Assembly: GCA_008638375.1 (NCBI GenBank)
Contig: CM018035.1
Coordinates: 9,141,577-9,205,576, forward strand
Direction: 5' to 3'
DNA: 64,000 nucleotides
DNA from: Nyssa sinensis
Lineage: Eukaryota > Streptophyta > Magnoliopsida > Cornales > Nyssaceae
Positions within the stretch are counted from its first letter, which is position 1. The number at the start of each line of letters is the position of its first letter. A model generated the notes under the pieces. The model was not told where the DNA came from. It made no database searches and saw nothing but the letters and a program-made list of their open reading frames with translations. Below, piece by piece: positions 47,664 through 58,858 of the stretch. Position numbers and translations under genes: made by a program.

Positions 47664-50600
47664 ATGATTGTTTTTATGCATTTAAAAATTCTTTCTTGGA
47701 ATGTGAGAGGTTTAAACGATCCGGACAAACGTTTAGTCATCAAAGGACTGCTGCAGGAGTGGAGACCTATAGTTTTATGTCCTCAGGAAACGAAAATGGG
47801 TAGTATTTCAAGGAATCTAATTAGATCTATTTGGGGCTCCAGATAGATCAAGTGGGTTGCCTTGGATGCTAGAGGGACAGCTGGAGGTATTCTTGTGGCC
47901 TGGGATTCCCGTGTTGTCAACAACATTGAGAACAAGGTAGGTGAGTTCTCTATCTCTTGCAAGTTTAGCTCGGCTCCCAGCTCTATGGAGTGGGGTTTTT
48001 GCGGTGTTTACGGGTCGGTGGTTGATAGTGGCAGGAGCTCGTTTTGGGATGAGATGCAGTCGTCCCTTGCTCATTGGCAGGTCCCATGGTGCCTTGGGGG
48101 AGACTTCAATGTTGTGCAGACTCCAGATGAGAGGATGGGGGGTGGTAGGCTGACTCCGACTATGAGGGGTTTCAATGAGTTTATAAACTCTCAAAGCCTA
48201 GTGGATCTTAATCTGGAAGAAGGGAGGTTTACTTGGTCCAGAGGAGGCCATCAAATGGCCATGTCTCGGCTGGATAGATTCTTGGTTTCTAACGACTGGG
48301 AGGACTCTTTTCCAGGCCTCTCTAAAAAATGTCTTCCTCGTCCCTGTTATGATTATCACCCCATCATGCTGTATTGTGGAGGTTTCAGTGCAGGGAAAAA
48401 CCCTTTCCGTTTTGAAAATATGTGGTTAGAGTCGGAAGGTTTTGTGCATTTGGTCAAAAATTGGTGGGATTCCTATGAGGTGACAGGCAACCCAAGCTAC
48501 CGCATTGCCAGAAAATTGAAGCTGCTCAAAGAAGACTTGCGTAAGTGGAACCGTGATGTCTTTGGGTCCATTCAGGTGAGAAAACAGTTGTTGCTGAATA
48601 ATTTGATAGAGTTGGATAGGAAGGAACGGGTGGGCTCCCTCTCTGATGAAGGAAGGGTTGAAAGAGATGGGGTAAAGGGTCAGATTGGTCAGCTCCTCAA
48701 GATGGAGGAAATTTCTTGGAAACATAAATCTCGGGCTATCTGGCTTAGAGAAGGTGATCGTAACACCAAGTTCTTCCACAGAACAGCTTCTTCTCACTAC
48801 AGAAAGAATAGGATTACTTCCATGGTCATTGGTGATCGTGTTCTTACCGAGGAAGAGCCTATTAGAAGCGGGGTTGTTGATTTCTTCTCCAGTCTTTACA
48901 CCGAGCCGCACAGGTGGAAGCCTGGAATGGAGGATGTGTGTTTGGATAGGTTGAATGGGGAGGAAGCTGCTTCATTGGAGTTTCCCTTCCTGGAAGAATA
49001 GGTGGTGAGAGCCTTCAATGCTTGTAATGGGGATAAAGTGCCAGGGCCTGACGGGTTTACCATGGCTTTCTTTAAAAGCTGCTGGGATGTGTTGAAAAGT
49101 GATATCATGGCGGTTTTTTAGGCTTTCCACAGGGAGGGGGGCTTTAAGCGTAGTCTCAATGCCTCTTTCGTCGCTCTCATCCCCAAAAAGGAAGGAGCTA
49201 TTAGTATCCAGGACTACCGCCTCATAAGCCTAGTGAGCAGTGTTAATAAGCTGATTGCGAAAGTTCTCTTTTTGAGATTGAAAAAAATCATGGGTTGCTC
49301 TCGCCTAGCCAAAATGCTTTTGTGGAAGGTCGGCAAATTTTGGATGCGGCCCTTATAGCCAACGAATGCATTGACTCCAAGATCAAGCAGAAAATGAATG
49401 GGCTTGTCTGCAAGTTAGACATTGAGAAGGCTTTTGACCACGTTAGTTTGAGCTTCCTGATGGGTATGTTGACTAAGATGGGCTTTGGGAGCATCTGGAG
49501 AAAATGGATTTTGTCGTGTATATCTACAGTCTCTTTCTCGGTTCTAGTCAACGGCTCCCCTGCTGGTTTTTTCCGTTCTTCCAGAGGCCTGCGACAGGGG
49601 GACCCCCTTTCCCCCTTCCTCTTCGTGATCGCTATGGAGGCCTTGAGTCGTTTCTTATTCAGGGCTGAGGAGATGGGTCTCATTAAAGGCTTTCAAGTGG
49701 GGGACAAAAGGGGCGGTGGTGCCTCTATTTCCCATCTCCTGTTTGCAGACGATACCATTATTTTCTGTGACCCCACAGTGCGCCAGTTACGTTATGTCCA
49801 TTTCATTCTCGTATGCTTTGAAGCGGTGTCAGGTTTATAGATCAACCTTGCCAAAAGCAGCGTTTCTCCGGTTGGCGTGATTCGTGAGATGGACATGTTG
49901 GCCAGTTCGTTAGGTTGCAGAGTGGGCTGTCTTCCCTTAGTGTATTTGGGCATTTCTTCGCGTTTAGTGGGGGTCTGGGACCCGGTGGTTGCAAGATTTC
50001 ACAGCAAGCTGGCAGGTTGGAAAGGGCAGCAGACTCACCCTCATTAAAAGCGCCTTGGCCAATCTTCCTACCTACTTCATGTCTCTTTTCCCTATGCCAA
50101 AGACAGTTTGCAGAAGGCTTGAGAAGATTCAGAGGGACTTCTTATGGGGCAATGAAGGGGAGCGCAGGAAGACCCATCTTGTTGCTTGGGACAATATCAA
50201 GAAGCCAGTCTTTAGTGGGGGTTTAGGGATAAAAGACTTGAGTACCTTCAACACAGCTTTCTTGGGGAAATGGCTGTGGAGGTTTGGCGAAAGCGAGGGG
50301 GATCTTTGGAGAAAGATCATTGCTTCTAAGTATGGCTGCAACAATGGTGGTTGGTGTTCGGGCAATGTGGAGGGTCCAAAGGGATGTGGTCTTTGGGGTT
50401 TCATAAGAAGTGAATGGGGTACTTTCAAGGAAAAGTGCAGTTTTGCTATCGGTCAAGTTGACAGAGTGAAATTTTGGGATGACAGATGGAACGGGGCCGA
50501 GCCGCTGATGATGAAATTTCTAGTGTTATACAGTTTGGCCAGCAATAAGGCGGCTTGGGTGAGCGAGTGCTTAGAGAGAGTTGGGGATAGGATCGTCTGG

Positions 50601-50867
50601 TCTCCTCGCTTTAGACGAGATTTCCATGATTGGGAGCTAGGAGAGGTGGTTTCCTTTCTTAGTCATATTAGTAAGTCTCGTGCTGTGGAAGGTATGGAGG
50701 ATAAAAAGGTGTGGCTGCCTAGTAAGCGTTCTTTCTCGGTCAGTTCCTTTTACAAGAGTTTGGTAGCCACGGCAAACCCTATCTTCCCGTGGAAGGTTAT
50801 CTGGCATTCAAATGCTCCTCCTAAAGCCTCTTTTTTCGCCTGGGAAGCCTCTTGGAAGGCCATCTTA
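47664..50867 (+). pseudogene. LINE ORF2: endonuclease and reverse transcriptase, inactivated
   Basis: The apurinic-type endonuclease is recognised by ILSWNVRGLND, PQETK, GDFNVVQTPDERMGG and MSRLDRFLVS. The reverse transcriptase follows: [66 protein letters not shown] and the catalytic FADD ([12 protein letters not shown]). Inactivating changes are TAG at 47844, 48999, 49119 and 49838, and frameshifts near 49300 and 50000. The coding part resumes after the inserted LTR at 55065 with KKRGFRLASRCYFCHKEEEW and HVLIHC, the zinc-binding zf-RVT segment, up to 55184. Confidence 0.93.
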
Positions 50868-53800
50868 TGTAATATCCCGACCCGGGATACCGGGTCATAT
50901 GACACGTATTACGAGATTTACAAAAATAAGTAATTAATTTAATAATTAATTACTTAAGGTATAAGAAATGTTATATTAATTAAATATTATATGTATGTGT
51001 ATAAAGTGAAATATGTATGTATGTATATGAAAGCATGTATGTATGCAAGTATGTATATGAATAAAAAGAAAATAATAATAATAAAAAATAAATAAAAAAT
51101 ATGTGAAAGTGTGAACAGTGTGTGAATGGTGTGGGTGTGTGTCGGCTGTGTGTGTGTTGTCAAGTATATATGTGAATGTATATATTATATGTATAAATAT
51201 CACAAAAAATTTAATGTAAAGCAAAACTTGGGAAGAACAAAATTGATGAGAAGTGAGGGCTATGTAGGGCTACGAAATCAGAAAGAAGAGAGAGAGAGAG
51301 AGAACAGTAGAGAGAGATTTACAGAGAGAAAGAGGTCGGTTTCCTTGTCTTTAAAACCAAAACATGCAAAGCATGTTTTTCTCTTATGAAAGAAACCAAA
51401 AGAAGAAGAACTGAGGAGATAGAAGAAAGGTTTTAGAGCAAGAAAGAGAAGGAAACCGTAACAAAAAGGTGAGAAATGTTTAAAGTTATCATTTTCTCTC
51501 TCTAGAAATTAGCATGAATATGAACTGTTTTTGAGTTATATATGATCATATAATGCTAGATATCTATTTACAAGACTGTCAAGCATGATTTTACGCTTCA
51601 AAAACACCAAGAAAATGTAAACCCAGGAAGAACCGCCATGGGAGGACCTTGCTTATAGTAGGTCTGAACCCATGGCAACCAAACTTTGTTTGGTGTATAG
51701 AGACCTCAAGAAGACCCTAAGGGTATTCTAAAAACCTATACCCGCGACCACAAAACTAAAGAATCGACCTCCATAAAGTGAGTTACAGGTTTCGGTTGTT
51801 GAAACCAACCTGTCAAACTCCTACCAAAATGAATAAAATAGAATGGGAAATGAAACTATAAAGAAAATGAGTCAAGATAGAACAAATCCCATGGGATTTG
51901 GCCAAGAAATGGGTATGAACCGATGGTTTACAGTTTGGATTATCCAGTCCTAAACCGAACATATGAAGAGGTTTTAAAGTCTAAAACGAATGCCAAACTC
52001 TTAACCAATGTTCCAGAAATGGATTAGGTTAGAAACAGTAGAGAGTGGTTGAGTAGAAAGTCACGAAATAGAAGGAAATGGGAAGCTGTAATTAGGGTTT
52101 CAGTCGTGGTCGAAGTGAGGAAGACGACGAGTCAACTCGTCACTCGGTTTAAATGAGGCTGAGTCGACTCGGACGCGTGGCAGCCTCTGGGCTTGCCACC
52201 GAATAAATGAAACGACAGCATTTCAATAAGGTTTTAAATCTTTTACACGATAGGGCTGACGTCATCATGACGTCAGCAAAACGTACAAAACCGGATAAAC
52301 CGGTTGGTTTACAACCAAACCGGACCGGTTCACTTATACTTGGACCAAACCAATTGGTTTTCTGATTTATTTAAAATTAAATAAATCAAGACTTCCTCTA
52401 TTTACGGATTGGCCCCAACTGTTTTAAGAAACTCTACTATGGCCCAACTGAGGGAAATGTTATGCAATTAGGCCCCTGAAAAATAATTAAATAATTAATT
52501 TAATTATTTAATAAATAAGTAAAGTAACTATTTTACCCTTGGGGTCATAAATAGAGCAAATGAAGTCCAAATTAAGCATATGAATAGTGTATTCTTACTA
52601 TTTTGGATATTCTGAGACTAATGGTAGGGTTCGTTTTACGAGACGGGGCCCGAAAAATAAAGACACGTAAAGGGGTAAATAACCAAAATACCCCTTGCCC
52701 AAAAATTAACAAGTTATTAGTGTATTCTTACTATCTCGGACCTTCTGAGTCCAATGGTGAGGTCCACGACTCGAGATGAGGTCCCGAACATAAAGACACG
52801 TAAGGGGATAAAATGACCAAATTATCCCTAGTACCCCGAAAGCCAAAATGAAACTAGAGAAGGTCTAAATTAACTTTCTTTGACATCCCGGACTCAAAAA
52901 TGGAGTCCAAATTACGAAACGACGTACAGAAAAATATGACACGTAAAATGATAAATGACCATTTTGCCCTTTTACATATAACCGTCCGAATTAAATGTTA
53001 GGAAAGCCTAAACCGACTTTCTTCGACACTCCGGATTCACTGGTAGAGTCTATTCGACCAAAAAGGAATGTCTAAAGAAAAGACATAAAATTTGATGAAT
53101 AGAATCTGTTAGATGACTATGAACTGAAATATTGCCAAAGAACTAAACTGAGGCAAGTACGAGGAATGAAATACGAAAAGACACGACACGTAAACATGTC
53201 AAATAAATAACTTTAAATTAAAGTTAATGGAGTTACCAGAAGAGTATGATTGTAGAAATCTATTTTCCTGACAAGTTAAATTATGTTTAAGCAGAGAATT
53301 AAATAGACACAAAAATGGACCAAAAACGTGAAATCCTTCCAATGATTACACGGGCTCAAATAGCGAATGATCCAAAACAGCAAGTCTTCAAGGAGAAGCT
53401 ACAAAGGCAACTCCAAGTAATTCAAAAAAATATTCGAATTGCCGAAACCAATGAAGTGGTCTGCGTCAGTCCCTTTATGTACAAGACCATAACCAAGGAA
53501 CAGCTGGCAGAGAAGAAAATTAAGAAACAAGAGGATACGGAAACACTAAATGAGTGGCTCCACAGATTGAGGAAAGCCAAGGGGAAGGAACCTATTTAGA
53601 GCTAACCCTAAAGAACCAAGGTGAGTAACCCTGTGTTTGAATTGGAGATTTAACTCCATAGATTTGAAAAAGGTTTTAAGTTCAAAGATATGAAGTATTT
53701 GAAGTTTCAAATTCAGTATTTACGTGATTCAGTTTTCAATTGTTCTGTTTTATAACTCTATTGTGACATGCTCAGTGATTGGTTTTTCCCACAACAGTTT

Positions 53801-55059
53801 TTCCTTCAAATATATTTCTGCATGTCTAGTTAAAATGAAATTATTGTTAAATATCCTGAATTTGCTTATTTCAAGTATACGAATGTTTATCACGAAGTTA
53901 TGAATGTTATGTTTTAAAGTACTCACGAAAAATATCTATTTGACATACTCATATGTTAAATGTATTTGAAATGCAAGATAAATAATAAGCACATAGGTAG
54001 TGTTGTGGGTTGTATGGAACTCAACAGACCTATCATGTGCATCATCACATAGATAGTGAGGAGGGTTGTACGGAGCCCAACGGACCTATCATGTGAAATG
54101 CCCGGTAGCAGGATCTAATCCCCCAAGCAAATGAGATATCTCCATTTATAAGTAAGATGGGAGTCCGGTTCGAAACGGATTCCACTAATGAAAGTGATAA
54201 GATGACAAATGATTTGAAAATGGAAGCAGGTTTGCCCTCATTTTCAATGTGCATACGTTTTGAGTTTTAGATACTCTATTTAAGAAGTACATGTTATGTT
54301 ATATGTTTTGAAGTTCATGAGTATAAGTATAGCTTGAATACTTTAAATGTTTCAAAGCTATTTGTTTTATGAAATGCATATGTTTTGAGTTATATACTCT
54401 ATTTGACGAAGTATGAGTTTAGCTTGAATACTTTAAATGTTTCAAAGTTATATGTTTTAAGGAATGCATATATTCTGTATTCAAAGTATACGAACAATTG
54501 GCGGTGATCATTTTACAAACTCTTATGTACTAAACCACTACTAATTGAAAACCCCATGACGAATATTGGAATTGCTCACAAGCTTAGATTAGTTTACCCG
54601 GACTTTGTTCGAACCCCCCTTTTAGGTGATTCACAGCAGACCAGGTCTTGAGGACGATGGCGATGAGTCTAGCTGTTTTTGGGAAGATATGTTTAAGTAG
54701 TTTCTTGATGAACCTATGAACTCTAGTAGTACATTTTGTATTAGTAGGCAATGTAAGAATATGTAATAAGCCCTCAGGGCAACCGAATATGTGTTGTATT
54801 AATGTATTAAGTCTTTAAGTTTTCGTTATACTCTGAATGTGTAACCATGTATGCTATGTATGGAGCGGCAGTATCGGACGGATATGCATAATTGAAAAAT
54901 GAGAAAAGAAAAGAAAAAGTTTTTCACGCTTCCGCAAAACGTATGTTGCACATCTATTCGATACCGCTGCCTATGTGAGCCTTCGCCCAAGGGTCCCTGG
55001 ACCTGAGGGTGGTAGTCGCGATCCGGTGATCCGCAGAGGGTGGGTTTCGGGTCGTGACA
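50868..55059 (+). mobile_element. 4.19-kb solo LTR nested in the LINE
   Basis: It begins TGTAATATCCCGACCCGGGA and ends GGGTTTCGGGTCGTGACA. Flanks are TCTTA (50863-50867) and TTTTA (55060-55064), a 5-bp duplication with one change. Removing it restores the LINE frame (KAIL then TAENLKKRG). Inside are several copies of a unit containing GACACGTAA..GG.TAAAT.ACCAAA.T.CCC and TTCTGAGTC.AATGGTG (52550-53050). No second LTR, primer site or polyprotein was seen. Length and start sequence suggest a Gypsy element of the Tekay/Del kind, whose LTRs are several kb long. Confidence 0.82.
53315..53599 (+). CDS. 94-aa open frame inside the solo LTR
   Basis: ATG in a fair context (AAAAATGGAC) opens a basic, charged frame: MDQKREILPMITRAQIANDP, then QQVFKEKLQRQLQVIQKN, ending RKAKGKEPI. 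The middle could form a helix or coiled coil. I do not recognise it. It is not gag or pol. Being open for 94 codons in an otherwise stop-rich LTR may be chance or a conserved LTR-encoded peptide. Confidence 0.3.
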   Translation: MDQKREILPMITRAQIANDPKQQVFKEKLQRQLQVIQKNIRIAETNEVVCVSPFMYKTITKEQLAEKKIKKQEDTETLNEWLHRLRKAKGKEPI

Positions 55060-55605
55060 TTTTAACTGCGGAGAATCTGAAGAAGAGGGGTTTTCGTTTG
55101 GCTAGTAGGTGTTATTTTTGTCATAAAGAGGAGGAATGGGTGGACCATGTCCTTATTCATTGTCATGTCCCGTGGAGTTGCTAAAACCTTGTTTTGTCTC
55201 TCTTTGGTGTCTCCTGGGTTATGTCAGGTTCTGTTAGAGATCTCCTGCTGGCATGAACAGGGTGTAATCTTCCTACAGAGATTAAGAGAATCTGGAAGCT
55301 GGCCCCTATTTGCCTGTTATGATATTTATGGATTAAAAAGAACAATCGTGTCTTTGAAGATAAGGAGCTCTCATTTCCTTTCCTTAAATATGCGTTTTTG
55401 CGATTATTATTTTTTTGGGCCAAAGAAGCTTTCCCTATAAATGTCTCTTCTTTTGTTCTTTTTTTGGAGTCGCTTAGACCTTTGTAAAGCTTCTTGGAGC
55501 TTTTGCCCGTGGTGCTTTTCTTGGGCTCCTTTTTAATATACTTCCCGTTACTTATCAAAAAAAAAAAAAAAAGTCTCATATAGGATTCTGCCATCTCGAA
55601 GTCTC

Positions 55606-55986
55606 ATGTCCACTAAAACCAACTCTTAGAAGGCATTTGCCTACCCTAAAATTTGAAAAGAAGAAAACTATATAGTAGTAACCATGAACCAGAAACATCA
55701 CAGTTTCAGATTTTCATTAGAGAGGGTTTCCCTTTGTTGTTTAGTTACTGGGAATACACTATTTTGTCCAAGGAACCAAGGGAATTCGACGCATCAGCTA
55801 GAGATTCTCAATGTATATCTCCAGTTGTATTCTTAATGCAATGTGTCATTTACAGTGTTTTTAAAGATCACGTCACGTGGGGTCTAAAAGTACTGCATAG
55901 TGACACATTGGAGATGCAATTGAGATGGTAAATCGGGAATCTCTAGCATTTTTTCAAACTTAAATTGTCAAAGAAGTCTCATATAG
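55606..55986. repeat. 380-bp duplicated segment, copy 2 (right of the LINE)
   Basis: Partner of 46161-46540. It has an open frame at 55653-55931 (EFDASARDSQCISPVVFLMQ) that is interrupted by a stop in copy 1. No family was recognised and it may be non-coding. Confidence 0.9.
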
Positions 55987-56734
55987 AAGGATTCAGATGA
56001 AAATTTACCAAAATATTTTTGAAGCTGCTACGAATTACAATAACACTAATCCTACTAAATAATATATCAGTGAAATAATCATCAGGACTTTGAAATCATG
56101 AAAAGAAGAGGACCAATCAGCAAGTTCAACAAAAATCAATCATCTTAAGAATGCAATCAATACTATCTTGAGTCCAATTGAAGCCTCAAAGAAAAGAATA
56201 CTTCTTCTAAGTATACCACAATATTTCTGAAGCTTCCTACGAATTACAAGAATAATACAGCGACAAATGAAACCATGCAATGGACAAGCTAGCTCTAACA
56301 TAATTATATCAATTAAACTGAAGGCGCATGCCCGACAATGATAATTTAGGCGTTAAAACACACAATGGGATAGGAACAAGATAGCAAAAGCACCAAATAG
56401 CTTCTTGAATCCATGTCAGGATAATTTTTCAAATAGCACTCAACCAGGGAAAACCAACATTGGGTAATGCAAGAATTACAGTTGGAAAGGAGCCAATTTC
56501 CACTAAACCCCATGTCTTGTTGGCTGAAATAGAATGACCTTGAGATTAGCATACCACATTCAACATTCAAACTAGCAATCCTACCCAAGTTACACAAAAT
56601 CTGTCAGAATTTAATACTTACAACAATCTTTTCTAATAACGATATACATAAACTAAATTACTACCTACAATATTTGAAATTCACAACGACTTAACAATAT
56701 TCTAAAGGGCACACACCAAGTCACATGTGAAATG
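55987..56734. other. Intergenic region
   Basis: No gene recognised. A block containing AAATTTACCAAAATATTT.GAAGC and CTACGAATTACAA recurs at 56000-56035 and 56210-56255. The minus-strand frame at 56346-56597 has no family match. Confidence 0.5.
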
Positions 56735-57240
56735 CATGTAAATGAAATTGATGCTGCACTTTTTGGCCCACGTGAGATCCAAGCTCGGCTCCCTGCGACA
56801 CACTCGAAACAGAAGATCAGAGGACCACCGGGTTGGCTCCGGCGGTAGCCGCTCCGATGCTTAAGTCAATAAATTGAATTGAAAGACTCGTAATGAAAGC
56901 CAAAATAATGAGCATGAAAATAAAGCGTACCTTTAGGGTTGAATTTATAGGCAATGTCTCTCCTAAGTTGATTAGGACTTGGAGCCATGAATATAGGGAT
57001 TGGATCTCCGGAGATATCAGTTACCTTGTTGAATATGGTAACTCAGTGTGGCAGTTTCCTTGTTGGAGATAGCTTCCTTATTTCCTGCTTGGTGCTCACT
57101 GAAGCGATGATTAGGTCTGATCATTGATGTGTTGTATTGCAAGCTTGCATCTATACAAGTTAGTCTTTATGGGAGAGCTGTCCTGCTTTGATACTATGAG
57201 CTCGGCCCATGTAGGTTATGCCCTTGACATACCATCACAT
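56735..57240 (-). mobile_element. Degenerate LTR remnant (copy B)
   Basis: The reverse complement of this region parallels 150-575: GCCTATAAATTCAACCCTAA, AGGTACGCTTTATTTT, GACTTAAGCATCGGAGCGGC, a CCGGTGGTCCTCTGATC block, then AAAAAGTGCAGCATCAAT. TATAAAT lies at the promoter position. No internal domain adjoins it. Copies A and B lie in opposite orientation about 56 kb apart. Confidence 0.6.
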
Positions 57241-57471
57241 TCAAACGCATCATCAGAAAATTGCATATCCATGGCAATTCCCATCAAAAGAGCCTCAATT
57301 CACAAACCCAAAACATAAGTAAATCAAGTTCAGATTAATTAAAACCGGAAGACAACAACTCTCAAGAGTTCTTAAAAAAAACAATACACCAATAATTCAA
57401 AATTCGATGTAACGATAACTAATCAAAATTTTAAATCCCGAATGGATAATACGGCTACAAGCTGATCAAAC

Positions 57472-57912
57472 CTAAGCGGTGAGCACGACGGCACCACCAG
57501 CCTCCTTGATCTTATTCTCTGCACTCTTCGACACGAGCTTGGCCTTGACAACGATCGGCTGCGACGAAGGTAACACTCCCTTGCCCAACACCTTGAAATA
57601 GCCAAACTGCGTGACGTCGATCATCGGAACATTGTCCGGAGTGGCCTTGTCCTTGACGTCCTGGGGCACAAGCGACCAGAGCTTGTCAATGTTGACGATG
57701 GGGCAGTAGAACTTGTTGCGCAGCTTGTGGAAGTACCTCATACCGACCTTGCCGAAGTACCCAGGATGGTACTTGTCAAAGAGTATGCGGTGGTGGTGCA
57801 TACCTCCGGCGTTACCACGACCACCGGGATGCTTCCGGTGCTTCCCGATTCGGCCGTGCCCGGCGCTCGCGTGGCCACGCTTCTTCCTGTGCTTCTTGAA
57901 GCGGGTCGTCAT
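57472..57912 (-). CDS. RPL27A: 60S ribosomal protein L27a (uL15), 146 aa
   Basis: A single exon of 147 codons including the stop. The protein opens [20 protein letters not shown], followed by [20 protein letters not shown], the strongly basic glycine-rich N-terminus of the family, and ends [16 protein letters not shown]. The length equals the plant norm. An in-frame ATG further upstream (58089) extends the frame through 5' UTR, but the MTTRFKKHR start is the conserved one. It is a structural protein of the large ribosomal subunit near the peptidyl-transferase centre. The 5' leader is rich in CT/GA repeats, and a telo-box lies about 90 bp upstream, as in plant ribosomal-protein genes. Confidence 0.97.
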   Translation of the reverse strand: MTTRFKKHRKKRGHASAGHGRIGKHRKHPGGRGNAGGMHHHRILFDKYHPGYFGKVGMRYFHKLRNKFYCPIVNIDKLWSLVPQDVKDKATPDNVPMIDVTQFGYFKVLGKGVLPSSQPIVVKAKLVSKSAENKIKEAGGAVVLTA

Positions 57913-57996
57913 TTCCCCCCCTCTCTCTAGTTTTCTCTCTCTCGCTCCGACGGCAGCTGTCTGAGTTTGCGCGCAGCGCGGCGAAGGAGAAAGGAC

Positions 57997-58004
57997 TAGG
58001 GTTT
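57997..58004 (-). promoter_or_regulatory. Telo-box (AAACCCTA) of RPL27A
   Basis: AAACCCTA on the minus strand within AAAACCCTAGTCC, about 85-92 bp upstream of the start codon. Telo-boxes near the transcription start are typical of plant ribosomal-protein promoters and act with TGGGCY site II elements. One such element (TGGGCC, minus strand) lies at about 58239-58244. Confidence 0.65.
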
Positions 58005-58057
58005 TGGTTAGTTTATACTTTATAGACGAGATTGATGATGTATCTGTTAGAGTTTTG

Positions 58058-58228
58058 GTCCGGTTAGTGTTCCGTAATCTACAATTCATAATAAATGGAC
58101 GGTCGAGATGCCTGGTTTAGTTGATTAGCTATTTAGCTGTTGTTTTCGTCCGGTTAGGGTTCCTGATGTACAAGTATCATCTTAGATGGACGGTCACGAT
58201 GCCTGCCTAAGTTGATTATTTAGATTTC
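58058..58228. repeat. Promoter-proximal tandem duplication, 90-bp period x2
   Basis: GTCCGGTTAG.GTTCC, ATGGACGGTC..GATGCCTG and TAGTTGATTA occur at 58058-58139 and again at 58148-58228. The pair lies 150-320 bp upstream of the RPL27A start, between the telo-box and the site II motif. Confidence 0.75.
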
Positions 58229-58308
58229 GAACTGTGTCAAGCTTGATAGGCCCACTTCGCATGTACTACCCGCTGTTCCCCCTCCTCCTTATACCTCGGT
58301 TCGAAAAA

Positions 58309-58858
58309 TTAAGAATGCAATTTGTATGGCAAGGATTCGGGTTAAATTATGTTTAAATTTAATTTAAAATTTAAAATAATTAACTCAAATTTAGTCAGAA
58401 TTTGATCTTAAATTTGAACAATTCAACCTAACTCAAACTCAAAATCAAATTCAAATTAAAATTTATTAGAATCAAATTCAATTCGAATCCGATTCAAAAT
58501 CTATTATTAATTTCAATTTTTAAATTTTATTCGTAATTTTTTTATTAAATTGTTATATTTTTTTCTTATTTTTAATTATTTACTAAAAATTTTAATAATT
58601 TCTCTTAATTCTTTATTCTAAAAAAAATGGTTAAAATAATACCCTAAACCTTAAATTAAAGTATAAAAAGTATTAAATTTGAATTCGGATTCGGATTCAA
58701 GTTTTCAAAGTTCCAATCTAATCCTAACACTAATTTAAATTGAATTTGAGTTTTTTTTTTTTTTGTTCAAGTTTAACTCAATTAAAAATAAAATTTAAGT
58801 TTTAAAAAATTTGAGACGCAATTTGAGATTGAATTGCCCCACCCAAATTGCACTCTTA
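58309..58858 (-). mobile_element. hAT-like MITE, family M1 copy 3 (inverted)
   Basis: The ends are TAAGAATGCAATTTGTATGG and, reverse complemented, TAAGAGTGCAATTTGGGTGG. The inside matches copies 1 and 2 in reverse orientation. It lies about 400 bp upstream of the RPL27A start codon. Confidence 0.7.

Larger units (their letters stand above)
46545..55571 (+). mobile_element. Non-LTR retrotransposon (plant L1-type LINE), split by a solo LTR
   Basis: A perfect 16-bp target duplication, AAGTCTCATATAGGAT, flanks it (46529-46544 and 55572-55587), and it ends in a poly(A) run. Subtracting the inserted LTR (50868-55059) leaves about 4.83 kb. The 5' end lacks the DUF4283 and CCHC-knuckle part of ORF1, so it was truncated on insertion. 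ORF2 has an endonuclease, reverse transcriptase and the zinc-binding zf-RVT end, but carries stops and frameshifts and is dead. The 3' tail (55187-55571) is a pyrimidine- and TTTTT-rich 3' UTR. Confidence 0.93.

Noticed and set aside
57913..58089. Longer start for RPL27A
   Set aside because: The extension is 5' leader sequence. The conserved protein starts MTTRFKKHR and the 146-aa length matches the family.
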